Positions 7,167 to 15,344 of a DNA stretch of 63,291 bases are shown piece after piece. The position numbers were made by a program, and so were the translations under genes. Location: positions 1 through 63,291 of the forward strand of contig CAADYP010000009.1 of NCBI GenBank assembly GCA_900753315.1. The letters are read 5' to 3'. Position 1 is the first letter of the stretch, and each line of letters starts with the position of its first letter. This DNA is from Clostridia bacterium (GTDB lineage: Bacteria > Bacillota > Clostridia > Christensenellales > UBA1242). The notes below the pieces were generated by a model, which was not told the DNA's origin, did no database searches, and worked only from the letters and a program-made list of their open reading frames with translations.

Positions 7167-8039
7167 ATGAGAAAAATCAATTTATTTTTGCAAGAAGCAT
7201 TGAAATTTGTTTTGCTGTTTTTGCTTTGTTTTGTATGGACAAGGTATATTTTTAGAAAACTGTGGTTGTCAGTTGTTTTGTCCCTGTTTATTACGACAAT
7301 AATCTATGTAATACTTTGCTTTTTAGGGCAGAAAAAGAGCAGAAAGCAAGGACTAAAATTAAAAGAAAAGGCGGACGCAGAAGATATGTATCTTTCATTG
7401 GTATGTCAAAACAAACCAATAGATTTTTTCGCAAATATATTGTCAAAACAATATGAAAAAATTGACAAACACCCTGACTTTGTGACTTATGTTCAAAGCA
7501 AAAGTGCTGATGAGCAAAAACCAACTAAAAACAGTCAAACTGAAAACCCAAAATGTTTAGAAAAGCATGAAAAAACAGTGCTGTATTTTGACAATTCATT
7601 TGATGGATTGAATGTTTCAAAATTTTTGAAAATATACAACAAACTTAAAAAAGAAAAAGCAGAAGAAATAATCATTATATGCAAGGAAATAAACGATAAA
7701 CAGGTATTTTCAATTTGTCAAAATTTTAAAGAAAAATTCGTTATTTTGGATCAATATCAAACCTATCAAAAGATTTATAAACAAAACCAAACCTACCCGG
7801 AAATAGAAGTGAAATGCAAAAATGAAAAGAAGATGGTTTTCAAAGATTTTGTTTCTTATTCTTTCAACAAAAATAGGACAAAAGGATATCTTTTTTCCGC
7901 TTTTGTTTTGATTTTAAGCAGTCTTTTTGTCAGAGCAACGATTTATTATTGTATAATTGCTTCAATTTTGGTTGTTTTTGCATTTGTTTCTCAATTCAAT
8001 CCATATTTCAACAAGAAAAATGATTTCAAAGGATTGTAA
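7167..8039 (+). CDS. Uncharacterised membrane protein with a cytoplasmic alpha/beta domain
   Basis: A 290-residue protein with two N-terminal membrane helices (about residues 8-55), a soluble domain (60-230) and two C-terminal helices (about 237-280). The soluble part has strand-helix repeats (KTVLYFDNSFD, EEIIIICKEINDKQVFSICQNF, KFVILDQYQTYQKIYK) that faintly recall restriction-endonuclease-like or Mrr-type folds, but I see no catalytic PD-(D/E)xK. It stands alone on the plus strand without a clear SD. Function unknown. Confidence 0.5.
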   Translation: MRKINLFLQEALKFVLLFLLCFVWTRYIFRKLWLSVVLSLFITTIIYVILCFLGQKKSRKQGLKLKEKADAEDMYLSLVCQNKPIDFFANILSKQYEKIDKHPDFVTYVQSKSADEQKPTKNSQTENPKCLEKHEKTVLYFDNSFDGLNVSKFLKIYNKLKKEKAEEIIIICKEINDKQVFSICQNFKEKFVILDQYQTYQKIYKQNQTYPEIEVKCKNEKKMVFKDFVSYSFNKNRTKGYLFSAFVLILSSLFVRATIYYCIIASILVVFAFVSQFNPYFNKKNDFKGL

Positions 8040-8103
8040 AACTATCAAAATAGAATTTTACACTTAAATACCTACACAAAACATTAGCAGAAACCAACAT
8101 ATA

Positions 8104-8131
8104 ACAAAAAAGCCATAGAAAATACTATGGC
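8104..8131 (-). terminator. Intrinsic terminator overlapping the end of yhbY
   Basis: Stem GCCATAG/CTATGGC followed by TTTTTTG on the minus strand. The first arm contains the yhbY stop codon. Confidence 0.8.
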
Positions 8132-8421
8132 AATTCGATATGTTTGAAACCCTTTTTTGTTGATTTCTTATACAAAATAATGATGTAACCTATCACTTGC
8201 ACAATTTCTGCACCTAGAGACTCTGCCAATGCGTTAGCCACAACCTTTACATCTCCATCACAGTTTTTCAAAACTTTGATTTTGACAAGTTCTCTTGCTT
8301 CCAAAAGCAAATCAACGCTTTTTACAACATTATCTGAAAGTCCATCTTTTCCAATCTGCATAACTGGGTCAAGTGCATTTCCAAGACTTCTCAAATATGC
8401 TCTTTGTTTTGTTGTTATCAT
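8125..8421 (-). CDS. yhbY: YhbY-family CRM-domain RNA-binding protein
   Basis: A 98-residue single CRM domain protein with LRSLGNALDPVMQIGKDGL near the N-terminus; the GKDG loop corresponds to the GxxG RNA-binding loop. YhbY proteins associate with pre-50S ribosomal particles. It follows obg, another large-subunit assembly factor, on the same strand, separated by the palindromic repeat at 8445-8500. An AGGAAGAGG site precedes the ATG. Confidence 0.92.
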   Translation of the reverse strand: MITTKQRAYLRSLGNALDPVMQIGKDGLSDNVVKSVDLLLEARELVKIKVLKNCDGDVKVVANALAESLGAEIVQVIGYIIILYKKSTKKGFKHIELP

Positions 8422-8444
8422 TTTTCCTCTTCCTTTTAATTTTC

Positions 8445-8500
8445 CATATTTTGTGTAATACGCAATGCGTAATACCTATATTATGTGTAATATGCAACAA
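8445..8500. repeat. Palindromic intergenic repeat, copy A
   Basis: CATATTTTGTGTAATACGC, then a central TACGCA-A-TGCGTA palindrome, then TACCTATATTATGTG and TAATATGCAACAA. It fills the gap between obg and yhbY and matches copies at 13834-13881 and 24230-24292. Confidence 0.6.
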
Positions 8501-8503
8501 TTT

Positions 8504-9775
8504 TTAATCAATATATTCAAATGAAATATCTTTGATTATGACAGTGTCGCCTTCTTTCAAACCTTTTGATTTGAGCATGTCAATCACGCCCATTTCTTTG
8601 AGTCTTGTTTGGAAATATGCAAATGAGAGTTCGTCAGACATAACAACGCCTCTTGCCAAATTTTCAATTCTTCCGCCCAAAACTTCAAAACTGCCATCAT
8701 CATGACGTTTGATTTCGATTGATGAGAAGTCTTTCTTGTCAAAGTCAAATTCTTCAACTTTGAGTGCTTCTTTCTTTGGAATCTTCTTCAAATTTTCCAA
8801 AATCTTCTTTTTCAAGTCTTCTACGCCTGCTCTTGTATAAGAAGAGATACACATGTATTCGTCAATTTTTGTTTCTTTAACAAAATTTTTGATTTTTGTA
8901 TCCAATTCATCTTTTTCCAAAAGGTCACATTTTGAAAAGACAACAATTTGTTTTGTTTTTACAAGTTCTGCATTATATTTTGACAGTTCGTGATTTATGA
9001 TTCTATAATCTTCTACTGCATTTCTGCCTTCACTTTCCGAAATATCAATCAAATGGACAATCAATCTAACTCTTTCAACATGTTTCAAGAAATAATGTCC
9101 AAGACCAGTGCCTTCACTTGCTCCTTCAATAAGTCCAGGAATGTCAGCAACTACAAAAGTTTCTCCCAAGACTTCACATACACCAAGATTTGGATAAATC
9201 GTTGTAAATGGGTAGTTTGCAATTTTTGGATTTGCATTTGAAATCACAGAGAGAAGTGTTGATTTTCCAACATTTGGAAATCCAACAAGTCCAACATCAG
9301 CAATTGTTTTAAGTTCCAAAATCACTTCTTTACCTTCAGTAACTTCTCCAAGTTGTGAGAAAGTTGGTGCTTGTTTGACTGAAGATTTGAAATACGCATT
9401 TCCATGTCCACCCAAACCACCTTTCAAAGCAACGAAAGTTGCTCCATCTTCGTTAAGGTCAGCAATGATTTTGTCAGTGCTTGGATTTATCAAAACAGTC
9501 CCAGTTGGAACAAGTATAACTTCATCCCTTCCACATCTTCCAGTTTGATTTTTTTGATGCCCATCTTCACCGTTTTCTGCAACAAACTTCTTTTTGAATC
9601 TAAAACTATAAAGCGTGTTCATTTCATTTGTGGCTTTGAATACGACATTTCCGCCATTTCCGCCATCACCACCATCTGGACCACCATTTGCAGTTAATTT
9701 TGTGCGTAAAAAAGAGGTAGAACCTTTTCCACCATTTCCTGCTTTTATAGAAATTTTTACTCTATCAAGAAACAT
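8504..9775 (-). CDS. obg: Obg family GTPase
   Basis: A 423-residue GTPase needed for 50S assembly and linked to stress and sporulation control in Bacillus. It has the glycine-rich Obg fold (residues 1-158), the G domain with GFPNVGKS at 165-172, DIPG for switch II and a NKxD variant (SKCD), then a C-terminal OCT domain (from about 345) with FEVLGGRIENLARG. An AGGAG site precedes the ATG. Length and order of domains are normal for Firmicutes. Confidence 0.97.
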   Translation of the reverse strand: MFLDRVKISIKAGNGGKGSTSFLRTKLTANGGPDGGDGGNGGNVVFKATNEMNTLYSFRFKKKFVAENGEDGHQKNQTGRCGRDEVILVPTGTVLINPSTDKIIADLNEDGATFVALKGGLGGHGNAYFKSSVKQAPTFSQLGEVTEGKEVILELKTIADVGLVGFPNVGKSTLLSVISNANPKIANYPFTTIYPNLGVCEVLGETFVVADIPGLIEGASEGTGLGHYFLKHVERVRLIVHLIDISESEGRNAVEDYRIINHELSKYNAELVKTKQIVVFSKCDLLEKDELDTKIKNFVKETKIDEYMCISSYTRAGVEDLKKKILENLKKIPKKEALKVEEFDFDKKDFSSIEIKRHDDGSFEVLGGRIENLARGVVMSDELSFAYFQTRLKEMGVIDMLKSKGLKEGDTVIIKDISFEYID

Positions 9776-9857
9776 TTTTTTCTCCTTTTTACTTGTGTTT
9801 TCTGCTTTCTTTTATTTTTTGCACTGCTGTGTATTTTACTCTAAATCTCTAAAAATT

Positions 9858-10514
9858 TCAAGAGTGTTTTATTTTTTCCGCTGGCACACCGACCCTAGAG
9901 CTTGGACAAACTGCATTAAAAACACAATTTCCACAATCTGGTTTGATTGCTTTGCAGGTATATCTCCCAAACAAAACCATTTGATAATGAAGTTTTGACC
10001 AAACACTTTTAGGGAAAATTTTGCACAATTTTTCTTCACATTTGTTTGGATTGTCAGTTTTTACAAGTCCAAGCCTGTTTGAAACTCTCAAAACATGTGT
10101 ATCTACAGCAAAATTATCTCCGCCAAATGCCACAGCCATAACAACATTTGCAGTTTTTCTTCCAACGCCCGCAAGCGTCAAAAGTTGGTCAAAATCATCA
10201 GGCACTTTCCCATCAAATCTTGTTAAAATGTCTTTGCTAGCCTTTTTGATGGATTTTGCTTTATTGTGATAAAAGCCACATGAGTGGATTTTTTCTTCCA
10301 ATTCTTCAAGTGGCATTTTTATAAAATCTTGTGGTGTGTTTGCAGTTTTGAAAAGTTGTTCTGTTACCAAATTTACGCGTTTGTCAGTGCATTGAGCAGA
10401 CAAAATAACCGCTACCAAAAGTTCAAACGGACTTTCAAACTGAAGTTCGCATTTTGGATTTGGCACCATTTTATCCAGCCCTTGCATAACATAATCTTTA
10501 TTCATAACAGACAC
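9858..10514 (-). CDS. nth: Endonuclease III
   Basis: Bifunctional DNA glycosylase/AP lyase for oxidised pyrimidines. It shows the helix-hairpin-helix LAGVGRKTANVV with the catalytic Lys, the VDTHVLR Asp, and the C-terminal 4Fe-4S ligands spaced C-x6-C-x2-C-x5-C. The chosen start is GTG at 10514 because AAAGG lies six bases upstream; an in-frame ATG at 10505 is the alternative. It sits between lysS and obg on the same strand. The 218-residue length is typical. Confidence 0.95.
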   Translation of the reverse strand: MSVMNKDYVMQGLDKMVPNPKCELQFESPFELLVAVILSAQCTDKRVNLVTEQLFKTANTPQDFIKMPLEELEEKIHSCGFYHNKAKSIKKASKDILTRFDGKVPDDFDQLLTLAGVGRKTANVVMAVAFGGDNFAVDTHVLRVSNRLGLVKTDNPNKCEEKLCKIFPKSVWSKLHYQMVLFGRYTCKAIKPDCGNCVFNAVCPSSRVGVPAEKIKHS

Positions 10515-10567
10515 TGCAAACCTTTTATTTTTTCATTTATAATTGTTTTATTTTAAGTTTATGACAA

Positions 10568-12028
10568 TTATTTCTTCATCATTGGAAAGAGCACAACATC
10601 GCGGATATTTGGACAGTCAAAAATAAATTGCAAGAATCTGTCAATTCCAAATCCAAGTCCTGAAATTGGTGGCATACCATGTTCCATAGCAAGCAAGAAG
10701 TCTTCATCAACGTCCATAGTTTCATCATCACCCTGTGCTTTTTCTTTAAGTTGGTCTTCCAAAGTTTGTCTTTGAGTGATTGGGTTTACAAGTTCGCTGT
10801 AAGCCTTAACAAGTTCTGCCCCACCTGCAACAATTTGGAATACATCAATAATTCTTTCATCCTTATCATTTCTTCTTGCAAGTGGAATGAGCACTGCAGG
10901 ATAATTGTAAAGAATTGTTGGATTTACAATGTTTGCACGAATTTTTCTCTTGTAAATATAGTCAACCAATGTTCTTACTGTTTTACATTCTTCAAGTTCG
11001 GCATATCCAAACATCTTCTTGTCAACAACAATCTTTTTCAATTCGTCAACATCGTCAATAGCAAGGAAATCACAACCCAAAAGTTCTCTCATTGTGGCAA
11101 CATAGTCAATTCTTGGCCATTCACCATCAAATTCAATTTCTTGTCCTTGATATGTGATTTTTGTTGTTCCAAGACAACTCTTGAAAAGGTCAACAATCAA
11201 CTTTTTGAAGAAAGCAATATTATCTTCAAAATTCCAATAAGAAGCATACCATTCAACTTGTGTAAATTCTTGCAAATGTGATGGATCCATGCCTTCATTT
11301 CTGAAATCTTTTCCAAGTTCAAAAACTCTGTCAATGCCAGCACCAATGCATTGCTTCAAATAACATTCTGTGGCAATTCTCAAGTTGCATTCGATGTCAA
11401 GAGCGTTGTGGTGAGTAAAGAAAGGTTTTGCACTTGCTCCTGAAACGCTTGTTTGCAAAATTGGAGTTTCAACTTCAATAAATCCATTATCTTCCAAATA
11501 TCTACGGATGAAAGACACAACCTTGCTTCTTGTCAAGAAGATTTTTCTTGAATCTTCGTTTGTAATTAAGTCAAGGTATCTTTGTCTATATTTAATTTCA
11601 GTGTCAGCAATTCCATGGAATTTTTCTGGCAATGGACGCAAAGTCTTTGAAAGCAAAACAATCTTTTCTGCTTTAACTGTTACTTCGCCAGTTTGAGTTT
11701 GGTAAACTTCCCCTTCAACACCAATAAAATCGCCGATATCAATCATTTTCTTGTAGAAATTGTAATCTTCTTCTGAAAATTCATTTCTTCCTACAGAAAT
11801 TTGAATTTTGTCATAAATGTCGCGGATTTGGCAGAAACCAAATTTTCCCATAATACGGCGGAATATAATACGACCAGCAATTTTAACATGTTCGCCAAGT
11901 TTTTCTCTTGCTTCTTTGATTGTGCAAGTCCTCTCATATTTTTCTTTGTAAGGAATTTCACCCATTTTTTTTAATTCTTCGATTTTTTGTCTTCTAATAT
12001 CAATTTCATTTGACAAATTTTCTTCCAT
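10568..12028 (-). CDS. lysS: Lysyl-tRNA synthetase, class II
   Basis: Charges tRNA-Lys. It has an N-terminal OB-fold anticodon-binding domain (about 55-145) and the class II catalytic core, with motif 2 around FRNEGMDPSHLQEFTQVEWY and motif 3 GLGFGIDRFLQF near the end. The start at 12028 is set by GGAGG five bases upstream; the earlier ATG at 12040 overlaps that site. It is 486 residues, as expected. No T-box leader is visible in the short upstream region. Confidence 0.97.
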   Translation of the reverse strand: MEENLSNEIDIRRQKIEELKKMGEIPYKEKYERTCTIKEAREKLGEHVKIAGRIIFRRIMGKFGFCQIRDIYDKIQISVGRNEFSEEDYNFYKKMIDIGDFIGVEGEVYQTQTGEVTVKAEKIVLLSKTLRPLPEKFHGIADTEIKYRQRYLDLITNEDSRKIFLTRSKVVSFIRRYLEDNGFIEVETPILQTSVSGASAKPFFTHHNALDIECNLRIATECYLKQCIGAGIDRVFELGKDFRNEGMDPSHLQEFTQVEWYASYWNFEDNIAFFKKLIVDLFKSCLGTTKITYQGQEIEFDGEWPRIDYVATMRELLGCDFLAIDDVDELKKIVVDKKMFGYAELEECKTVRTLVDYIYKRKIRANIVNPTILYNYPAVLIPLARRNDKDERIIDVFQIVAGGAELVKAYSELVNPITQRQTLEDQLKEKAQGDDETMDVDEDFLLAMEHGMPPISGLGFGIDRFLQFIFDCPNIRDVVLFPMMKK

Positions 12029-12162
12029 AATTGCCTCCAATAACGCACATTATGTTTAAATATAGCATATTTACGATGTTAAGTCAACAAATTGTTACTC
12101 CTATTTTGCTTCAAAATTCGTCAAATTTGTTTTGTTTAAAATTTCTTTTGTGGCAATTTCGT

Positions 12163-12191
12163 TTGGAATAAAAAAATATTTATGCTATTAT
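12163..12191 (+). promoter_or_regulatory. Promoter of the degV-like gene
   Basis: TTGGAA (12163-12168), 17 bases ending in an extended TGC, TATTAT (12186-12191). An AAAGGAG ribosome site lies downstream, before the ATG at 12228. Confidence 0.75.
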
Positions 12192-12227
12192 ATAAAATGT
12201 CTAAAAATAGACCAAAGGAGTTTTATT

Positions 12228-13067
12228 ATGATAAAGATAATTGTTGATAGCACAGCATATACTCCAAAAGAATATGCCGATGCAAATGATATAACTGTTA
12301 TACCTCTCAGGGTTTTATATAAGGGTAACGAATTCGACGAAGGATTCCCAGGAAGTTATGACGAGTTTTTTGAAGATTTTACAAAGACAAAAGTCTTTCC
12401 AAAAACAAGCCAACCTTCACTTGAAAAATTTATTGAAGAATACAACAAAGCCATAGATAAAGGCAATGAAGTTTTGGTTTTTACAATCAGCAGCACCCTT
12501 TCAGGAACATATAGTGTTGCTTGTCTTGCAAAAGACCAATGCAAAGACCCAAGCAAAGTTTATGTTGTGGACTCACAAGGAAACACGCAAACCATTTTGG
12601 GATATGTTATGGAGGCGGTAAATATGCGTAAAGCTGGTGCGACCTGCAAAGAAATTATCGCCAGAATTGAAGAATTGATACCAAACAGTTGCGTGTCTTT
12701 TATTCCTGATTCTCTTGAATATTTGGTTAAAGGTGGAAGAATTGGAAAAGTTTCTGCTACAATTGGAACAATTTTGCAAATTAAACCAATAATTACATTC
12801 AAAAAAGGTGTTTTAAGCGACAAAAAAAGTTTTGGAATGCAGAAAGCTATGAAAGATTTGATTGCAACAGTCCCACAAAAACTGAAAAGATTGTTTATCA
12901 TTCATATCGCTGACACAAAGTTTTTTAATAATTTGAAAAAGCTTGTTTATGATTTTCTTGAAAAAAGACCTGATAAAAACGAAATTGAAGTTTATGAAGG
13001 CGAAATTGGTCCAGTAAATGCCGCACATGTTGGGCCAGCTGTTGGTCTTGCTTGGATTGCTGAATAA
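12228..13067 (+). CDS. DegV family protein, probable fatty-acid-binding (FakB-like)
   Basis: A 279-residue DegV protein. The N-terminal IIVDSTAY, the central TISSTLSGTY loop, VVDSQ and the C-terminal GPVNAAHVGPAVGLAW stretch are family hallmarks. In Gram-positives DegV/FakB proteins hold a fatty acid while FakA phosphorylates it for lipid synthesis. The start at 12228 has AAAGGAG seven bases upstream; the longer reading from 12132 crosses the promoter. A separate FakA-type domain is encoded at 17517-17768. The specific ligand is not known. Confidence 0.9.
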   Translation: MIKIIVDSTAYTPKEYADANDITVIPLRVLYKGNEFDEGFPGSYDEFFEDFTKTKVFPKTSQPSLEKFIEEYNKAIDKGNEVLVFTISSTLSGTYSVACLAKDQCKDPSKVYVVDSQGNTQTILGYVMEAVNMRKAGATCKEIIARIEELIPNSCVSFIPDSLEYLVKGGRIGKVSATIGTILQIKPIITFKKGVLSDKKSFGMQKAMKDLIATVPQKLKRLFIIHIADTKFFNNLKKLVYDFLEKRPDKNEIEVYEGEIGPVNAAHVGPAVGLAWIAE

Positions 13068-13099
13068 TTTGGCAAAATTTTTAGGAGAAACAAAAATAA

Positions 13100-13831
13100 A
13101 TGATAAGAAAAACCGCAATAATTATTGGTGGTTCTAGTGATATAGGACTCGTGATAGCACAACAAATGGCGAGAGACGGATACAACCTCGCCCTTACATA
13201 CAACACTCATAAAATTGACGAAGAAATATTCAAAAACGATAGAGTTGATGTAAAAACATACAAATTGGATTTGACTGACAGCGATAAAATTAAGGATTTT
13301 TTTGTAAAAGTTCAAAAAGACTTCAAATATTTTGACACTCTCGTATTTTGCGCCGGTGTTGCACAAAAAAGAGCAATCGTTTTTGATGTTAAAGATGAAG
13401 AAATTGACAACATCTTTGAAGTCAACATCAAATCTGCAATAAAATGTGTAAGAGAATTTACCAAAATCACTGTAAACAAAAATCCATCAAACATTGTGCT
13501 TGTTGGCTCATTTGTAGAAAAGACCGGATGCTCATGTGAAAGCATTTATACTTCGACAAAAAGCGGACTTTCTGGACTTTGTAAGTCACTTTCAAGCGAA
13601 CTTGGCTCAATGCAAGTGCGTATAAATGTTGTTGCACCTGGATTCATAAACACAAAAATGAACAACAATATCACTCAAGAAGAAAAAGATGCATTTGCAG
13701 AAATCACTCCACTTGGACGCCTTGGCAGTCCAGAAGATATTGCGAATGCGGTATGCTTTTTGAGCAGTGACAAAGCATCATTCATCACTGGACAAACTTT
13801 GTATGTAGATGGCGGTTTGGTGCTCGAATAA
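13100..13831 (+). CDS. Short-chain dehydrogenase/reductase, FabG-like
   Basis: A 243-residue classical SDR. The nucleotide-binding GGSSDIG spans about residues 10-16, FCAG at 83-86, catalytic Ser137, Tyr150 and Lys154, and the C-terminal SFITGQTLYVDGG is typical of 3-oxoacyl-ACP reductases. It follows degV by 32 bases with AGGAG, so the two are probably co-transcribed, which would fit a lipid role. SDR substrates cannot be read from sequence alone, and FabG is only the closest guess. Confidence 0.85.
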   Translation: MIRKTAIIIGGSSDIGLVIAQQMARDGYNLALTYNTHKIDEEIFKNDRVDVKTYKLDLTDSDKIKDFFVKVQKDFKYFDTLVFCAGVAQKRAIVFDVKDEEIDNIFEVNIKSAIKCVREFTKITVNKNPSNIVLVGSFVEKTGCSCESIYTSTKSGLSGLCKSLSSELGSMQVRINVVAPGFINTKMNNNITQEEKDAFAEITPLGRLGSPEDIANAVCFLSSDKASFITGQTLYVDGGLVLE

Positions 13832-13833
13832 TG

Positions 13834-13881
13834 GCATAATACACAAAATATGGTGTATTATGCAACAACTTACACAAAATA
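13834..13881. repeat. Palindromic intergenic repeat, copy B
   Basis: An 11-bp perfect inverted repeat (GCATAATACAC ... GTGTATTATGC, 8-base loop) followed by CAACAACT and a second TACACAAAATA. No T-run follows, so it is not a simple terminator. It shares CATATTTTGTGTA and GTGTATTATGCAACAA segments with copy A. Confidence 0.6.
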
Positions 13882-13918
13882 AACTGGACAAATCCAACAA
13901 ACAATTTGAGTGTTTTGT

Positions 13919-13947
13919 TTGGATAAAATGTCGAAACATGCTATAAT
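13919..13947 (+). promoter_or_regulatory. Promoter of the Rho-like gene
   Basis: TTGGAT (13919-13924), 17 bases ending TGC, TATAAT (13942-13947): a strong extended -10 promoter about 60 bases before the start codon. Confidence 0.8.
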
Positions 13948-14008
13948 AACAACATATATTTATAAAATTTTATAGAAAATGATTATACAGGAAGAAAAAG
14001 GAGCAATT

Positions 14009-15193
14009 ATGTCCAACAAAAATACTTACCAATTTGACAATCTTACAAAGGCACAACAAGATTGCTTGGCTCTTATCGACACTTTAGGAATTTACGAACT
14101 TCGTGCACTCGCTAGAGTTTTTGGCGATAACTCCCCTACAACCTTGAAAAGAAATGACCACATTTCAATTATTATGAACAAAATCATCGCTGGAGACGAT
14201 TTGAAGCCTATTCCACTTCGTCAAGGCAGACCATATAAAGAATTAAGCAATATTGAAGGCATCTTGGCAGAACTTTCTCAAATCACTGGAAAAGAATATT
14301 CTCTTAATGCAGCAAGTACAAGAAGTGCAAGTTCTCCAACAGCTGTTACTTTCAGACAAATGGAAGAAAACATAATTAAACAAAGGCTCAATCCTATTGA
14401 AATCAAGGGCATTCTTTGGGACAGAAATGACAAAGAATTTTATATTCATACCCCTGATGATAAATTGGTTTTGGTAAAAAAAGATGATGACTCTCGCCTT
14501 AAAGCATATGATTATGTGGTTGGCACAGCAATCATGATGAATAACAACAACGAATATATTTTGGACTCTATTTCTTCAATCAACTATCAGGATGCCAAGT
14601 CTTATACAGATAATTTTGAACCATATGCAAAAGACATCATTCCAACCCAAAAACTTGATTTCGAAGGGAAACAAATTCTTCTGGGTTCTAGATACGCTGT
14701 AAAGATTTCAGATTTTATTGAAGATTTGGACAAGACAAAAAATCTTGTAAAATGCCTTAAAAATCAAGGAATTATAACAGTTGGTATCATTCCAAATGTT
14801 ATGCCAGAACAAGAATTGACGGTTCAAGAAATTGGATTTGACAAAGTCTTTTCAATTTCATATAACAGAAAGGCTACATTGGTAAACGAAATCTTTTCAC
14901 TCTTCTTGCATCACATTGACAGACTTCAACAACTTGGCAAAAACGTTGCAATTTTTGTTGAAGATGTTGTTACACTTACAAATTCCATTGACTATACATT
15001 CAAAAACAACCCAAAATCTCTTATGGGACACACAGAAATCGCTGTTGAAACAGTCAAAAAGTTGATGATGCTCGCAAAAGCAAGTGCTGATGGAAAAAAC
15101 ACAACATTGTTTGTAACTTTTGACCAACCTGATATGCTTGACCAAATGTATATTTCTTCAGTTTACAAAGTTTCAAAGAAAATTGATTTATAA
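14009..15193 (+). CDS. Rho-like protein lacking the ATPase P-loop
   Basis: A 394-residue protein with the layout of transcription termination factor Rho. There is an N-terminal SAP-like helix pair (LGIYELRALARVFG, about residues 26-40), an RNA-binding cold-shock-like stretch (IKGILWDRNDKEFYI, about 130-190), and a C-terminal part aligning with the Rho ATPase (LGKNVAIFVEDVVTLTNSID resembles Rho GxDVVILLDSITRLARAYN). The Walker A PKAGKT segment is absent and Walker B is altered, so ATP-driven translocation is not expected. AAAGGAG sets the start at 14009. It could regulate termination or bind RNA; a true Rho may lie elsewhere. Confidence 0.6.
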   Translation: MSNKNTYQFDNLTKAQQDCLALIDTLGIYELRALARVFGDNSPTTLKRNDHISIIMNKIIAGDDLKPIPLRQGRPYKELSNIEGILAELSQITGKEYSLNAASTRSASSPTAVTFRQMEENIIKQRLNPIEIKGILWDRNDKEFYIHTPDDKLVLVKKDDDSRLKAYDYVVGTAIMMNNNNEYILDSISSINYQDAKSYTDNFEPYAKDIIPTQKLDFEGKQILLGSRYAVKISDFIEDLDKTKNLVKCLKNQGIITVGIIPNVMPEQELTVQEIGFDKVFSISYNRKATLVNEIFSLFLHHIDRLQQLGKNVAIFVEDVVTLTNSIDYTFKNNPKSLMGHTEIAVETVKKLMMLAKASADGKNTTLFVTFDQPDMLDQMYISSVYKVSKKIDL

Positions 15194-15251
15194 AAATTGG
15201 TTTCAAGTTTTTATATAAATCACAAAAGTCATATTTTCTATGCTTTTCGAT

Positions 15252-15290
15252 AAATGTTTCACTTTTATTTGTGAAGCATTTATTTTTTTT
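15252..15290 (+). terminator. Intrinsic terminator after the Rho-like gene
   Basis: 11-bp stem AAATGTTTCAC/GTGAAGCATTT with one wobble pair, followed by ATTTTTTTTG. Confidence 0.85.
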
Positions 15291-15292
15291 GT

Positions 15293-15321
15293 TTGACTTT
15301 TCTGCAATTTATCTTTATACT
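15293..15321 (+). promoter_or_regulatory. Promoter of lgt
   Basis: TTGACT (15293-15298), 17 bases, TATACT (15316-15321), starting directly after the preceding terminator. Confidence 0.85.
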
Positions 15322-15344
15322 TATTTTAACAATTTGGAGGGAAA

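Noticed and set aside
12041..12227. T-box or riboswitch before lysS or degV
   Set aside because: The gap is short, no T-box (TGGNACC-type) sequence or stable multi-stem structure is seen, and the degV side is explained by a normal promoter.
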